From CADEED01 sp035525785 (lineage in GTDB: Bacteria > Pseudomonadota > Gammaproteobacteria > Steroidobacterales > Steroidobacteraceae), in the NCBI GenBank assembly GCA_035525785.1, contig DATLDQ010000148.1:1-8513 (forward strand): 8,513 bases of DNA, given 5' to 3'. This document shows, piece after piece, positions 1-5,451 of this stretch. The notes below the pieces were generated by a model, which made no database searches, had not been told where the DNA came from, and worked only from the letters and a program-made list of their open reading frames with translations. The first letter of the stretch is position 1; each line of letters starts with the position of its first letter. Position numbers and translations under genes: made by a program.

Positions 1-102
1 CACGGTGGCATAGCCCGGCGGCACCGCCAGGGTCAGGCCGAGCTTGCCCGCCAGGAGATAGAGGGCCGCGAGCAGCGCTATCTTGGCGAGGCGGGAGAAC
101 AC
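1..102 (-). CDS. Start of a membrane protein with MASE1-like N-terminus (3' end outside window)
   Basis: Only about 34 N-terminal residues are visible, running off the left edge. They read as a short basic lead, then a hydrophobic segment IALLAALYLLAGKLGLTLA followed by VPPGYATV. The pattern of a transmembrane helix, AGKLGL, and PPGYAT is typical of the first helix and loop of MASE1 membrane sensor domains. These are commonly fused to histidine kinase, GGDEF or EAL outputs. The proposed start is GTG at 102, 18 nt after the amber stop of HDOD paralogue 4 and in the same reading frame; no ribosome binding site is evident. The output domain, and therefore the function, cannot be seen. The family call rests on a short match and is tentative. 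Confidence 0.55.
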   Translation of the reverse strand, partial: MFSRLAKIALLAALYLLAGKLGLTLAVPPGYATV

Positions 103-120
103 GCGAGCGGAAGACGTCGA

Positions 121-1011
121 CTAGCGCAGGGCCAGTCGCAAGTCTTCGATTTCTTCGCGAGACTGCTCCAGCGTCTCTTCCACCGCCATGATGTCCAGCC
201 GCAGGCGTGAGAACGCGGCTATCTTCTCCACCGTCATCGACAGGTCCTGCATGCGGCCCGTGTGGCCGACCACGAGATAGCTCGTGGCCAGGATGTCGGT
301 GAGGTCGGGCTCGGCGCCGACCACTTCACGGTTGAGGTTCTCGTACTGCACGACGGCTTCGATGACCTCGGCGTTGATGCGCCAGCCGTTGAGGATAGCC
401 CTGGCGAAGTGGGCATGCCACTTGCGCAGGATGCCGGCGTACTTCTACCGGTCCCTGAGCACGAATGGATAGTGCGCCGCACGCGTCAGCACGAACAGTT
501 TGCCCACGCCGTGCATCAGGCCGCCGAGGAACGCGACGTCGCGGTTGACGCGCGTGAACTTGCGCGCGATCACGAAGGAGACGGCGGCCGTCCAGGCGCT
601 GCGTTCCCAGAGTGCTTCCAGATGCGGGCGTATGTCCTTGACCGAATGGGCCTGCGACAGCTGGCGCATCGCATAGGCCAGCGTGGCCGAGCGCAGCAGG
701 TCGAACCCCACGCGCGTGATGCCCGAGCGCACATCCGTCACCGGCTTGCGCGTCGGGTTCAACGCCGCGGAGTTGGCCATCTGCAGCACGCGGCCGACGA
801 GGATGGGTTCGTAGTTGATCACCGGGATGAGCTGCGGGATGCCCGTCTCCGGGTCGCTGAGCATCTGCTGCAGTCGCGTGACGATCTGTGGCACGCCGGG
901 CAACGTGAGCTCCGCACTCGACCGGATGGACGCGAGGTCCTTCTCGAGCGCGGCCGCGTCGTGCGCGACGATGTTTTCGATCGTGGTCGTCCCTAACGCC
1001 ATGGCTGGCAT
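121..1011 (-). pseudogene. HDOD-domain protein, paralogue 4 of 4, interrupted by an in-frame amber codon
   Basis: The gene reads as 296 codons from ATG 1011 to TAG 123-121, exactly the length of paralogue 3, but codon 189 (447-445) is TAG. The frame is the same on both sides, so this is a point nonsense change, not a frameshift. Residues 1-188 hold TLPGVPQIVTRLQQML (36-51), LQMANSAALN (76-85), TRVGF (99-103) and GLMHGVGKLFVL with H167-G168 at the HD position. After the stop the protein would continue KYAGILRKWHAHFARAILNGW and end in EIEDLRLALR, matching the C-terminal half of the paralogues. The stop replaces a residue that is Leu in paralogue 3 and Ser in paralogue 2; TTG or TCG to TAG needs one base. 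Sequence after the stop still looks coding, so the change is recent, a sequencing error, or tolerated. A 188-residue product keeping the core is possible. AAGGAG 7 nt upstream fixes the start. Confidence 0.85.
764..780. repeat. 17-bp block in the NSAALN motif (copy in paralogue 4)
   Basis: The plus-strand sequence gccgcggagttggccat recurs exactly at 1663-1679 in paralogue 3. Its first 14 bases also occur at 2565-2578 in paralogue 2. It encodes the MANSAA part of the conserved HDOD motif with the same codons each time. Confidence 0.65.
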
Positions 1012-1018
1012 GTCAATT

Positions 1019-1024
1019 CTCCTT
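1019..1024 (-). promoter_or_regulatory. Ribosome binding site of HDOD paralogue 4
   Basis: AAGGAG on the minus strand, 7 nt before ATG 1011, overlaps the stop codon of paralogue 3. It is the strongest Shine-Dalgarno in the HDOD array and prefers ATG 1011 over ATG 1002. A good site is notable for a gene that is interrupted. Confidence 0.75.
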
Positions 1025-1913
1025 AGCCGCCGAGGGCGGCCTTGAGCGCGGCGATGTCTTCCGCCGACTCGTCCAGCACACTGCTGCAATCGCCTGGCTG
1101 CAACTGCAGGCGTTTCAGTCCCTTGAGAAACCTGTCATCCGGCTCGGGCGCCAGCTGCTTGCTCTTTTCGTCGAGCAGCACGGCCAGCGAGAGCACATCG
1201 GTGAGCGTCACCGGGCCGCGCGCTTCGCGATCCAGGTCTTCATAGCCCGTGACCGCCTCGACGATCTCTTCGGCGACGCGCCAGTTCTCGAGCACGGCCT
1301 TGCTCACGTTGGCGTGCCAGTCGCGCACCATGGAGTTGTAGGTCAGGCGATCGGCCATCAGGGCCGGGTTCGCGCTGGCGCGCGTCATGATGTAGATGCG
1401 GCCGACGTTGTGCATGAGCCCCGCGAGCAACGCCGCGTCGCCGTTCAGCGAAGTGAAGCGGCGCGCGAGCACGTGGCACAGCGCGGCGATCTGTACGCTG
1501 TTCTTCCACAGCGCGTCGAGCGGCACGCGCAGGTGCTGGAATTCCTCGACCTTGCGCAGCTGCTCGACGGCGAACGTGAGCGCGGCCGAACGGACGATGT
1601 TGAAACCCACGCGCGCCACGGCGGTGCGCAGGTCGGCGATCCTGCGGCCGGACGTGTTGAGCGCCGCGGAGTTGGCCATGTTCATGAGCTTCCCGGCCAG
1701 CATGGGTTCCGCGCCCACCACGAGCACCACGGTCTCGTTGCTGACGTTCTCGTCGGCGAGCGTGCGCTGCAGCTTGATGACCACTTCGGGCACCGAAGGC
1801 AGCTCGATGTGGCCTTTTGAGAGCTCCACGGCCAGCGACTTCACGAAGCCGAACACCACGGTGTTGGGCAGGGCCCGCATCTCGACGGTGGAGGTGGCGC
1901 TGACTTCGTTCAT
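1023..1913 (-). CDS. HDOD-domain protein, paralogue 3 of 4
   Basis: This 296-residue HDOD protein begins at the ATG 1913, 8 nt after the stop of paralogue 2, with only a weak GAG as ribosome binding site. A reading to 1988 exists but lies inside paralogue 2. The core starts at IELPSVPEVVIKLQRTL (36-52). It continues with LMNMANSAALN (76-86), ARVGFNIVRSA (100-110) and LWKNSVQIAA (135-144). The HD position is H168-N169 in AGLMHNVGRIYIM, keeping the histidine but not the aspartate. The C-terminal half has VLENWRVAEEIVEAV (207-221) followed by YEDLDRE, where HD-GYP-like relatives would have a His-His pair. It ends in DIAALKAALGG. It is closer to paralogue 4 than to 1 in length and N-terminal style. 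No catalytic set is complete, so a binding or regulatory role is more likely than hydrolysis; that is inference. Confidence 0.9.
   Translation of the reverse strand: MNEVSATSTVEMRALPNTVVFGFVKSLAVELSKGHIELPSVPEVVIKLQRTLADENVSNETVVLVVGAEPMLAGKLMNMANSAALNTSGRRIADLRTAVARVGFNIVRSAALTFAVEQLRKVEEFQHLRVPLDALWKNSVQIAALCHVLARRFTSLNGDAALLAGLMHNVGRIYIMTRASANPALMADRLTYNSMVRDWHANVSKAVLENWRVAEEIVEAVTGYEDLDREARGPVTLTDVLSLAVLLDEKSKQLAPEPDDRFLKGLKRLQLQPGDCSSVLDESAEDIAALKAALGG
1663..1679. repeat. 17-bp block in the NSAALN motif (copy in paralogue 3)
   Basis: This is an exact copy of the block at 764-780. Paralogue 1 (about 3590-3606) differs here, which suggests that copies 2-4 are closer to one another at this motif. 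Confidence 0.65.
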
Positions 1914-1921
1914 GGGTGAGC

Positions 1922-2827
1922 TCAATCTCCGAGCGCCGAACGCAGCGAGACGATCTCGTCGTGCGATTCCTTGAGCGCGGCGACGCAAGCCGCGGCGTCA
2001 AGCTTCATGCGACGCGCCGCCGGGATGCCCAGGAACAGCATCTGTTCGGCAACCGGGCTCGGCCCGAGCGCGGCCAGCGAACGGCCGACCGTGAGCACGT
2101 CGGTGAGATCCGTGGCGCCTCCGTGCTCGCGATCATGGTTTTCGCAGGCAAGCACGGCCTCGACCACCTCTTCGGCGATCTCCCAATTGCGCAGGATGGC
2201 CTGCGCGACACGACCGTGCAGTTCGGCGACGATGCGTTGATAGACCGATGCGTCGGCGAGCACCGTGGGGAAGCGCACCGCGCGCGTCAATATGTAGAGC
2301 TTGCCGATGCCGCCCAGCAGCCCGGCGAGCAGCGCCGTATCCGAGTTCACGCGCGTGAAGCGTTTGGCCACCACGTGGCTCACCGCGGCGATGTGCGCCG
2401 AGCTCTGCCAGAGCTCGTCGAGCGGTTGCTCGAGGCCCTTGTACGCTTCCGCGCGACGCAGCTGCGACATGGCGAAGGCGATCGTCGCGCTGCGCGCCAT
2501 GTTGAAGCCGATGCGCGACAGCGCCTGGCGCAGGTCGGCGATGCGCCGTCCGCTGGAATTGAGTGCCGCGGAGTTGGCGAGCTGCAGGAGGCGCGCGGCC
2601 AGCGCCGGCTCGGCGCTGATGATGCGCACCACGTCTTCGATCTCGACGAATTCGTTGGCGAGCGCCTTGCGGGCGCGCGCGGCCACTTCCGGGAAGCTCG
2701 GCAGGTCTATCTTCTCGCTCGCCAGTTCCAGCGTCAGCGCCTGGACCAGGCGCGCGGCTTCCGCGGCCCGGGCTGCCGCCTTCGCGGGGTCCGAACCACC
2801 CGCCACTGAAACGAAATCAAAGCTCAT
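1922..2827 (-). CDS. HDOD-domain protein, paralogue 2 of 4
   Basis: This 301-residue protein shares the whole layout of paralogue 1. It has an Ala-rich variable N-terminus (1-40), then DLPSFPEVAARARKAL (41-56), LLQLANSAALN (80-90) and SATIAFAMSQLRRAE (113-127). In the HD position it has G172-G173 (AGLLGGIGKLYIL), so both metal-binding residues are gone. The second half carries ILRNWEIAEEVVEAV (211-225) and LTDVL, and ends in EIVSLRSALGD. Several blocks are near identical to paralogue 1 even in DNA, pointing to tandem duplication. The ATG at 2827 is the only good in-frame start, yet it has no ribosome binding site; a promoter-like sequence lies directly upstream. The alternatives are in-frame GTG codons shortly downstream. 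Only 8 nt separate its stop from paralogue 3. It is expected to be cytoplasmic; no signal or membrane segment is seen. Function is unknown. Confidence 0.9.
   Translation of the reverse strand: MSFDFVSVAGGSDPAKAAARAAEAARLVQALTLELASEKIDLPSFPEVAARARKALANEFVEIEDVVRIISAEPALAARLLQLANSAALNSSGRRIADLRQALSRIGFNMARSATIAFAMSQLRRAEAYKGLEQPLDELWQSSAHIAAVSHVVAKRFTRVNSDTALLAGLLGGIGKLYILTRAVRFPTVLADASVYQRIVAELHGRVAQAILRNWEIAEEVVEAVLACENHDREHGGATDLTDVLTVGRSLAALGPSPVAEQMLFLGIPAARRMKLDAAACVAALKESHDEIVSLRSALGD
2462..2493. repeat. 32-bp block shared by HDOD paralogues 1 and 2 (copy in paralogue 2)
   Basis: This block matches 3488-3519 in paralogue 1 at 31 of 32 positions. It encodes the SATIAFAMSQ helix. Identity at synonymous sites suggests a fairly recent duplication or gene conversion between neighbouring copies. 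Confidence 0.7.
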
Positions 2828-2835
2828 GATTACGG

Positions 2836-2862
2836 TTATCGGACGCCCGGACGGAGTATTGA
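2836..2862 (-). promoter_or_regulatory. Possible promoter for HDOD paralogue 2 (FliA-like or sigma-70-like)
   Basis: The 120-bp gap 2828-2947 is the only intergenic space of any size in the window. On the minus strand it contains TCAA (2862-2859), 15 nt, then TCCGATAA (2843-2836). This is 3/4 and 7/8 matches to the flagellar sigma-28 consensus TAAA-N15-GCCGATAA. The same bases also read as TTCAAT-N17-GATAAC, a weak sigma-70 pattern. The -10 element ends only 8 nt before the ATG at 2827, and that start has no Shine-Dalgarno, so a transcript from here would be almost leaderless. It is a prediction from consensus only; chance in a 120-bp gap cannot be excluded. The rest of the gap shows no convincing terminator. 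Confidence 0.35.
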
Positions 2863-2947
2863 ACCTCCACCACCCGAATGTGAGCCCGGCACTGGGGGCG
2901 ACCGTGGTTTTGCCGGAGTGGCAACGATCCGAGGATATGTAAAGAGC

Positions 2948-3868
2948 TCAATCGACCAGCGCAGCCCGTAGTGAGGCGATTTCAGTGGCGGAGATGGCCA
3001 GCACCTCACCGCACAGGGCCGGGTCCAGGCCGAGCCGCTGGAATGGCGGGGTGGAGAAGACCGCCGGATCGGGAGTAGGCGATGTAGCCGGCAAGCTGCC
3101 GATGTAGCGCGCCGCGAACAGCACGTCGCGCAGATCGGCGTCTCCCCAGCGCGACTGGATGGCGCTCTCGAAATCGCTGGCCGCCGCGACGATGTCGGGC
3201 GGCAGCTCCCACCGGCCCAGGATGTTGCGCGCCACGTGCGGATACCACGCACGCTGCAGCTCGGCGGAGTGGCTTGGCGAGTCCAGCAGCACCGGGAACC
3301 GGCTGAGCCGGGTCAGCACGAACAGCTTGCCCACGGCATTGAGCATGCCGGCGAACAGCGCCTGGTCGGCGTTCACACCGCGCACGCGCTTGGCCACGGC
3401 ATGGCTCACGGCCGCTAGGCTCGCGCTCTCCTCCCATAATTCGCGGAAGCGCGATTCGAGCCCGCGCCAGGCTTCGGCGCGGCGCATCTGCGACATGGCG
3501 AAGGCGATGGTCGCGCTGCACGCCAGGCTGAAACCGATGCGGGCGACGGCCATGCGCAGCGCGGTGATGCGCTGGCCGGAGGGATTCAGCGCGACGGAAT
3601 TGGCGAGCTGCAGCAGCCGTACGGCCAGGGACGGCTCGGCACTGACCATGCGCACCACGTCGTCGAGCGCGACGTCGGGATTGCCCAACGCCTTGCGTAC
3701 GCGCATGGCGATGTCGGGAAAGCTCGGCAGCTCGAGCGCATCGCTTGCGAGCTCCTGCGTGAGGCTGCGCGTGAACTGATCGACCGCGTCGGCCAGCTGA
3801 GCGCTGTTGGGCGGCGCGGCGCCCAGGGTGGCTACAAGGGTGGCTGCATTTGCAATTGCGTTCGCCAT
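2948..3868 (-). CDS. HDOD-domain protein, paralogue 1 of 4
   Basis: This 306-residue protein belongs to the HDOD family, relatives of HD-domain hydrolases that usually act as signalling or regulatory proteins without proven enzyme activity. A variable N-terminus (1-42) leads to the HDOD core from ELPSFPDIAMRVRKAL (46-61). The family segment LLQLANSVALN (85-95) and the ARIGF helix (109-113) follow. Where HD enzymes have His-Asp, this protein has N177-A178 in FAGMLNAVGKLFVL. W-x3-S at LWEESA also lacks the usual histidine. The C-terminal part has ILGRWELPPDIVAAA (216-230) and ends in the array's shared EIASLRAAL helix. The ATG at 3868 is 11 nt after the cheD stop, and GAGGA lies 4 nt upstream. 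A 496-codon reading in the same frame runs back through cheD and is not real. It is closest to paralogue 2. Its molecular job is unknown. Confidence 0.9.
   Translation of the reverse strand: MANAIANAATLVATLGAAPPNSAQLADAVDQFTRSLTQELASDALELPSFPDIAMRVRKALGNPDVALDDVVRMVSAEPSLAVRLLQLANSVALNPSGQRITALRMAVARIGFSLACSATIAFAMSQMRRAEAWRGLESRFRELWEESASLAAVSHAVAKRVRGVNADQALFAGMLNAVGKLFVLTRLSRFPVLLDSPSHSAELQRAWYPHVARNILGRWELPPDIVAAASDFESAIQSRWGDADLRDVLFAARYIGSLPATSPTPDPAVFSTPPFQRLGLDPALCGEVLAISATEIASLRAALVD
3488..3519. repeat. 32-bp block shared by HDOD paralogues 1 and 2 (copy in paralogue 1)
   Basis: This is the partner of 2462-2493 with one mismatch, encoding the same SATIAFAMSQ helix in paralogue 1. 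Confidence 0.7.
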
Positions 3869-3872
3869 GACG

Positions 3873-3877
3873 TCCTC
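3873..3877 (-). promoter_or_regulatory. Ribosome binding site of HDOD paralogue 1
   Basis: GAGGA on the minus strand, 4 nt before the ATG at 3868, lies between the cheD stop and this start. It supports a start here rather than any of the upstream in-frame codons inside cheD. Confidence 0.55.
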
Positions 3878-3879
3878 GC

Positions 3880-4581
3880 TCAGAAGAGCTCGACCTCGTT
3901 CTCCACCGGCTTGGTGTCGAGCTGTTGCAGGTATTGGCGCTCGCGCGCTGCCAGCGTCTCGTCGCGTCCGGACGAAAGCTTGCGCACGCGGATGCGCCCG
4001 GTCTGCGGGAAATACACCACGCGGCGCGGGAAGATGTCGCCGAGATCCTCGCCGAGCACCTTGAAGCCTTCCTCGGCCACGTAGCGGCGGACGAAGTCGA
4101 TGTTGCGTGCGCCGATGTCGGTGGTCATCTCGGCCAGCACGCGGCCGCCGCCCACCAGCTTGATCTCGAGATGCTCGCGCTTGCCGCCGAGCTTGAGGAT
4201 GTCGTTGATGAGTCTTTCCATGGCCACGTTGCCGTAGCGCGTCGCGGCGCTGGTGGCCGAGCCCCAGACGCTCTGCCCCTGCGAGCCGTCGAGCGGCAGC
4301 ATGAAATGGTTCATGCCGCCGTAGCCGAGCCGCGCATCGCGGATGCAGGCCGAGACGCAGGAGCCGAGCACCGTGGCGATGTTCTCGGCGTGGCGCGTGA
4401 CGTAGTACTCGCCGGGCAACAGACGCGCGGCGAAGCACTCGTGTTCGGAATCCCAGTAGCGGGATATGTGCTCGAACTGCGGCAGTGCCGGCGCCGGCTG
4501 CGCGTCATTGGGCGCGACGCGCCCGAGTTTGCGATGCTTGCCGGTGCGTTCCGTGCTGCCGGCGGCTTTCTTGTGGATCAT
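3880..4581 (-). CDS. cheD: CheD, chemoreceptor glutamine deamidase
   Basis: CheD converts specific receptor glutamines to glutamates and in some bacteria also binds CheC. The 233-residue product has a polar N-terminal extension of about 45 residues before the CheD fold. ATVLGSCVSACIRD (69-82) carries the catalytic cysteine C75 and the nearby T70, and GGMNHFMLP (88-96) carries H92, giving the Cys-His-Thr set of the family. KLVGGGRVLAEM and IGARNIDF follow, where CheD proteins usually have the GGA and IGxRN segments. The C-terminal tail of about 30 residues ends in NEVELF, sharing its last four residues with the CheZ-type protein encoded next door. The ATG at 4581 sits 2 nt after that gene's stop, with GGAG 11 nt upstream; a longer reading to 4653 would lie inside the neighbour and is unlikely. 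The residues needed for catalysis are intact. Confidence 0.93.
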   Translation of the reverse strand: MIHKKAAGSTERTGKHRKLGRVAPNDAQPAPALPQFEHISRYWDSEHECFAARLLPGEYYVTRHAENIATVLGSCVSACIRDARLGYGGMNHFMLPLDGSQGQSVWGSATSAATRYGNVAMERLINDILKLGGKREHLEIKLVGGGRVLAEMTTDIGARNIDFVRRYVAEEGFKVLGEDLGDIFPRRVVYFPQTGRIRVRKLSSGRDETLAARERQYLQQLDTKPVENEVELF

Positions 4582-4583
4582 TG

Positions 4584-5057
4584 TCAGAACAACTCCACGC
4601 TGCTTTGCAGCGCTTCTTCGTCGCGTTTGCCGGTCGCGTCCGGAAACGCCCACATCACGAGGTCGAACAGGCGTCGCTCGTCTTCCATGGTGTAGTGAGC
4701 CCGCATCTTGGCCACGAGCTCGTTCCAGTCCGGCGTGTTGCCGGCGAGCAGCTCATCGTGCAGGTCGCCCAGCGCGTCGCGCACGTGGGTCACTCGCTGC
4801 GCAAGCTGGTCGTGGAACTGCATGGCCATCATGGCGCGCGCCGCTTCCTCCTCGATGGATTGCGCGAACTCCGCGAGCTTCGGGTCATTGGTCGCGCGCA
4901 TGCGCGCACCGATGATCGTGAAGGCCGCCACCGAGCCGGACAGACGCTCGGCCTGCGCGGCCGCGTTCTGCATGGCCACTTCGAGCTGCATGGCGACGAG
5001 CTCGAGCACCGCGGCAAGCGGCACGGATGGCGATTGATTGGAGTGGCATTCGTCCAT
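4584..5057 (-). CDS. cheZ: Short CheZ-type CheY-P phosphatase (probable)
   Basis: The 157-residue product is predicted to be almost wholly helical. Its centre, MAMQFHDQLAQRV (residues 77-89), matches the active-site helix of CheZ. D83 and Q87 reproduce the D-x3-Q pair of Escherichia coli CheZ (D143/Q147), where the glutamine positions water for hydrolysis of the CheY aspartyl phosphate. Preceding helices (about 14-45 and 57-80) would form the arm of the four-helix bundle. The protein is much shorter than the 214-residue E. coli CheZ, mainly because the long hairpin and the linker are reduced. The C-terminus (QSSVELF) is in the place of the CheZ tail that grips CheY. The gene starts 15 nt after the cheY stop, which fits the function; its Shine-Dalgarno is weak. 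CheC/CheX were considered, but their E-x2-N helices are not present. Overall similarity to classical CheZ is low, so the call rests on the motif and position. Confidence 0.75.
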   Translation of the reverse strand: MDECHSNQSPSVPLAAVLELVAMQLEVAMQNAAAQAERLSGSVAAFTIIGARMRATNDPKLAEFAQSIEEEAARAMMAMQFHDQLAQRVTHVRDALGDLHDELLAGNTPDWNELVAKMRAHYTMEDERRLFDLVMWAFPDATGKRDEEALQSSVELF

Positions 5058-5072
5058 GAGTTTTCTAGGCGA

Positions 5073-5435
5073 TCAAAGCAGCTTCTGCAGGGTGGCCAGC
5101 AACTGCGTCGGGTTGAAGGGCTTGACGATCCACCCCGTCGCGCCCGCGCGCTTGCCTTCCATCTTCTTCTCCTGGCTCGACTCGGTGGTCAGCAGGAGCA
5201 GCGGCGTGAGGCGGTAGGTAGCCAGCGTGCGCAGCTCGTGGACCAGGGTTATCCCATCCATGCGGGGCATGTTCACGTCGGAAATCACCAGGTCGACGGT
5301 GTTCTCGCGCGCGTAGTCGAGTGCTTCCTGCCCGTCGGAGGCTTCCACCACACCATACCCCGCCGACTGCAGCGTGGCTTTCACCATCTGCCGCATCGAC
5401 GTGGAGTCATCCACGGTCATGATCATTCGGGTCAT
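5073..5435 (-). CDS. cheY: CheY, single-domain chemotaxis response regulator
   Basis: CheY is phosphorylated by CheA and carries the signal to the flagellar motor or another target. The product is 120 residues, one receiver domain and nothing else. The acidic pocket is D9/D10, and the phospho-acceptor is D53 in LVISDVNMPRMDG. The switch threonine is in LLTTES (T83/T84), and K105 lies in GWIVKPF. At the position of Tyr106 of Escherichia coli CheY there is a tryptophan, W102. The ATG at 5435 was chosen over longer in-frame readings (to 5480) because GGAG lies 8 nt upstream and the domain begins right after it. The gap to the cheB stop is 16 nt. It is followed by the CheZ-type gene, which fits a regulator with its own phosphatase. 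Which output this CheY serves cannot be told from sequence. Confidence 0.93.
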   Translation of the reverse strand: MTRMIMTVDDSTSMRQMVKATLQSAGYGVVEASDGQEALDYARENTVDLVISDVNMPRMDGITLVHELRTLATYRLTPLLLLTTESSQEKKMEGKRAGATGWIVKPFNPTQLLATLQKLL

Positions 5436-5443
5436 TCGTCTCT

Positions 5444-5447
5444 CTCC
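5444..5447 (-). promoter_or_regulatory. Ribosome binding site of cheY
   Basis: GGAG on the minus strand, 8 nt before the ATG at 5435, lies in the short cheB-cheY spacer region. It decides the start in favour of the 120-residue protein. Confidence 0.65.
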
Positions 5448-5451
5448 ATTT

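Noticed and set aside
121..1011. Frameshift in HDOD paralogue 4
   Set aside because: The stop at 445-447 and the terminal stop at 121-123 are 324 bp apart, a multiple of three, and homology continues in the same frame. The lesion is a nonsense codon, not an indel.
1916..2809. Long plus-strand reading frames (also 262-996, 4485-5525, 5374-6072, 6965-7807)
   Set aside because: They lie antisense to clearly recognisable che and HDOD genes, are rich in Arg, Ala and His as expected for GC-rich antisense frames, and show no known domain.
2886..2916. Possible terminator hairpin in the gap between HDOD paralogues 1 and 2
   Set aside because: The inverted repeat is only 6 bp with a 19-nt loop and has no T-run after it on the minus strand, so it is too weak to call.
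2948..4438. A 496-codon minus-strand reading frame covering HDOD paralogue 1 and most of cheD
   Set aside because: Its first 190 codons are an out-of-frame shadow of cheD. The HDOD start at 3868 has its own ribosome binding site and matches its paralogues.
4584..5057. CheC or CheX family for the small protein before cheD
   Set aside because: The paired E-x2-N helices of CheC/CheX are not seen, whereas a D-x3-Q pair as in CheZ is.
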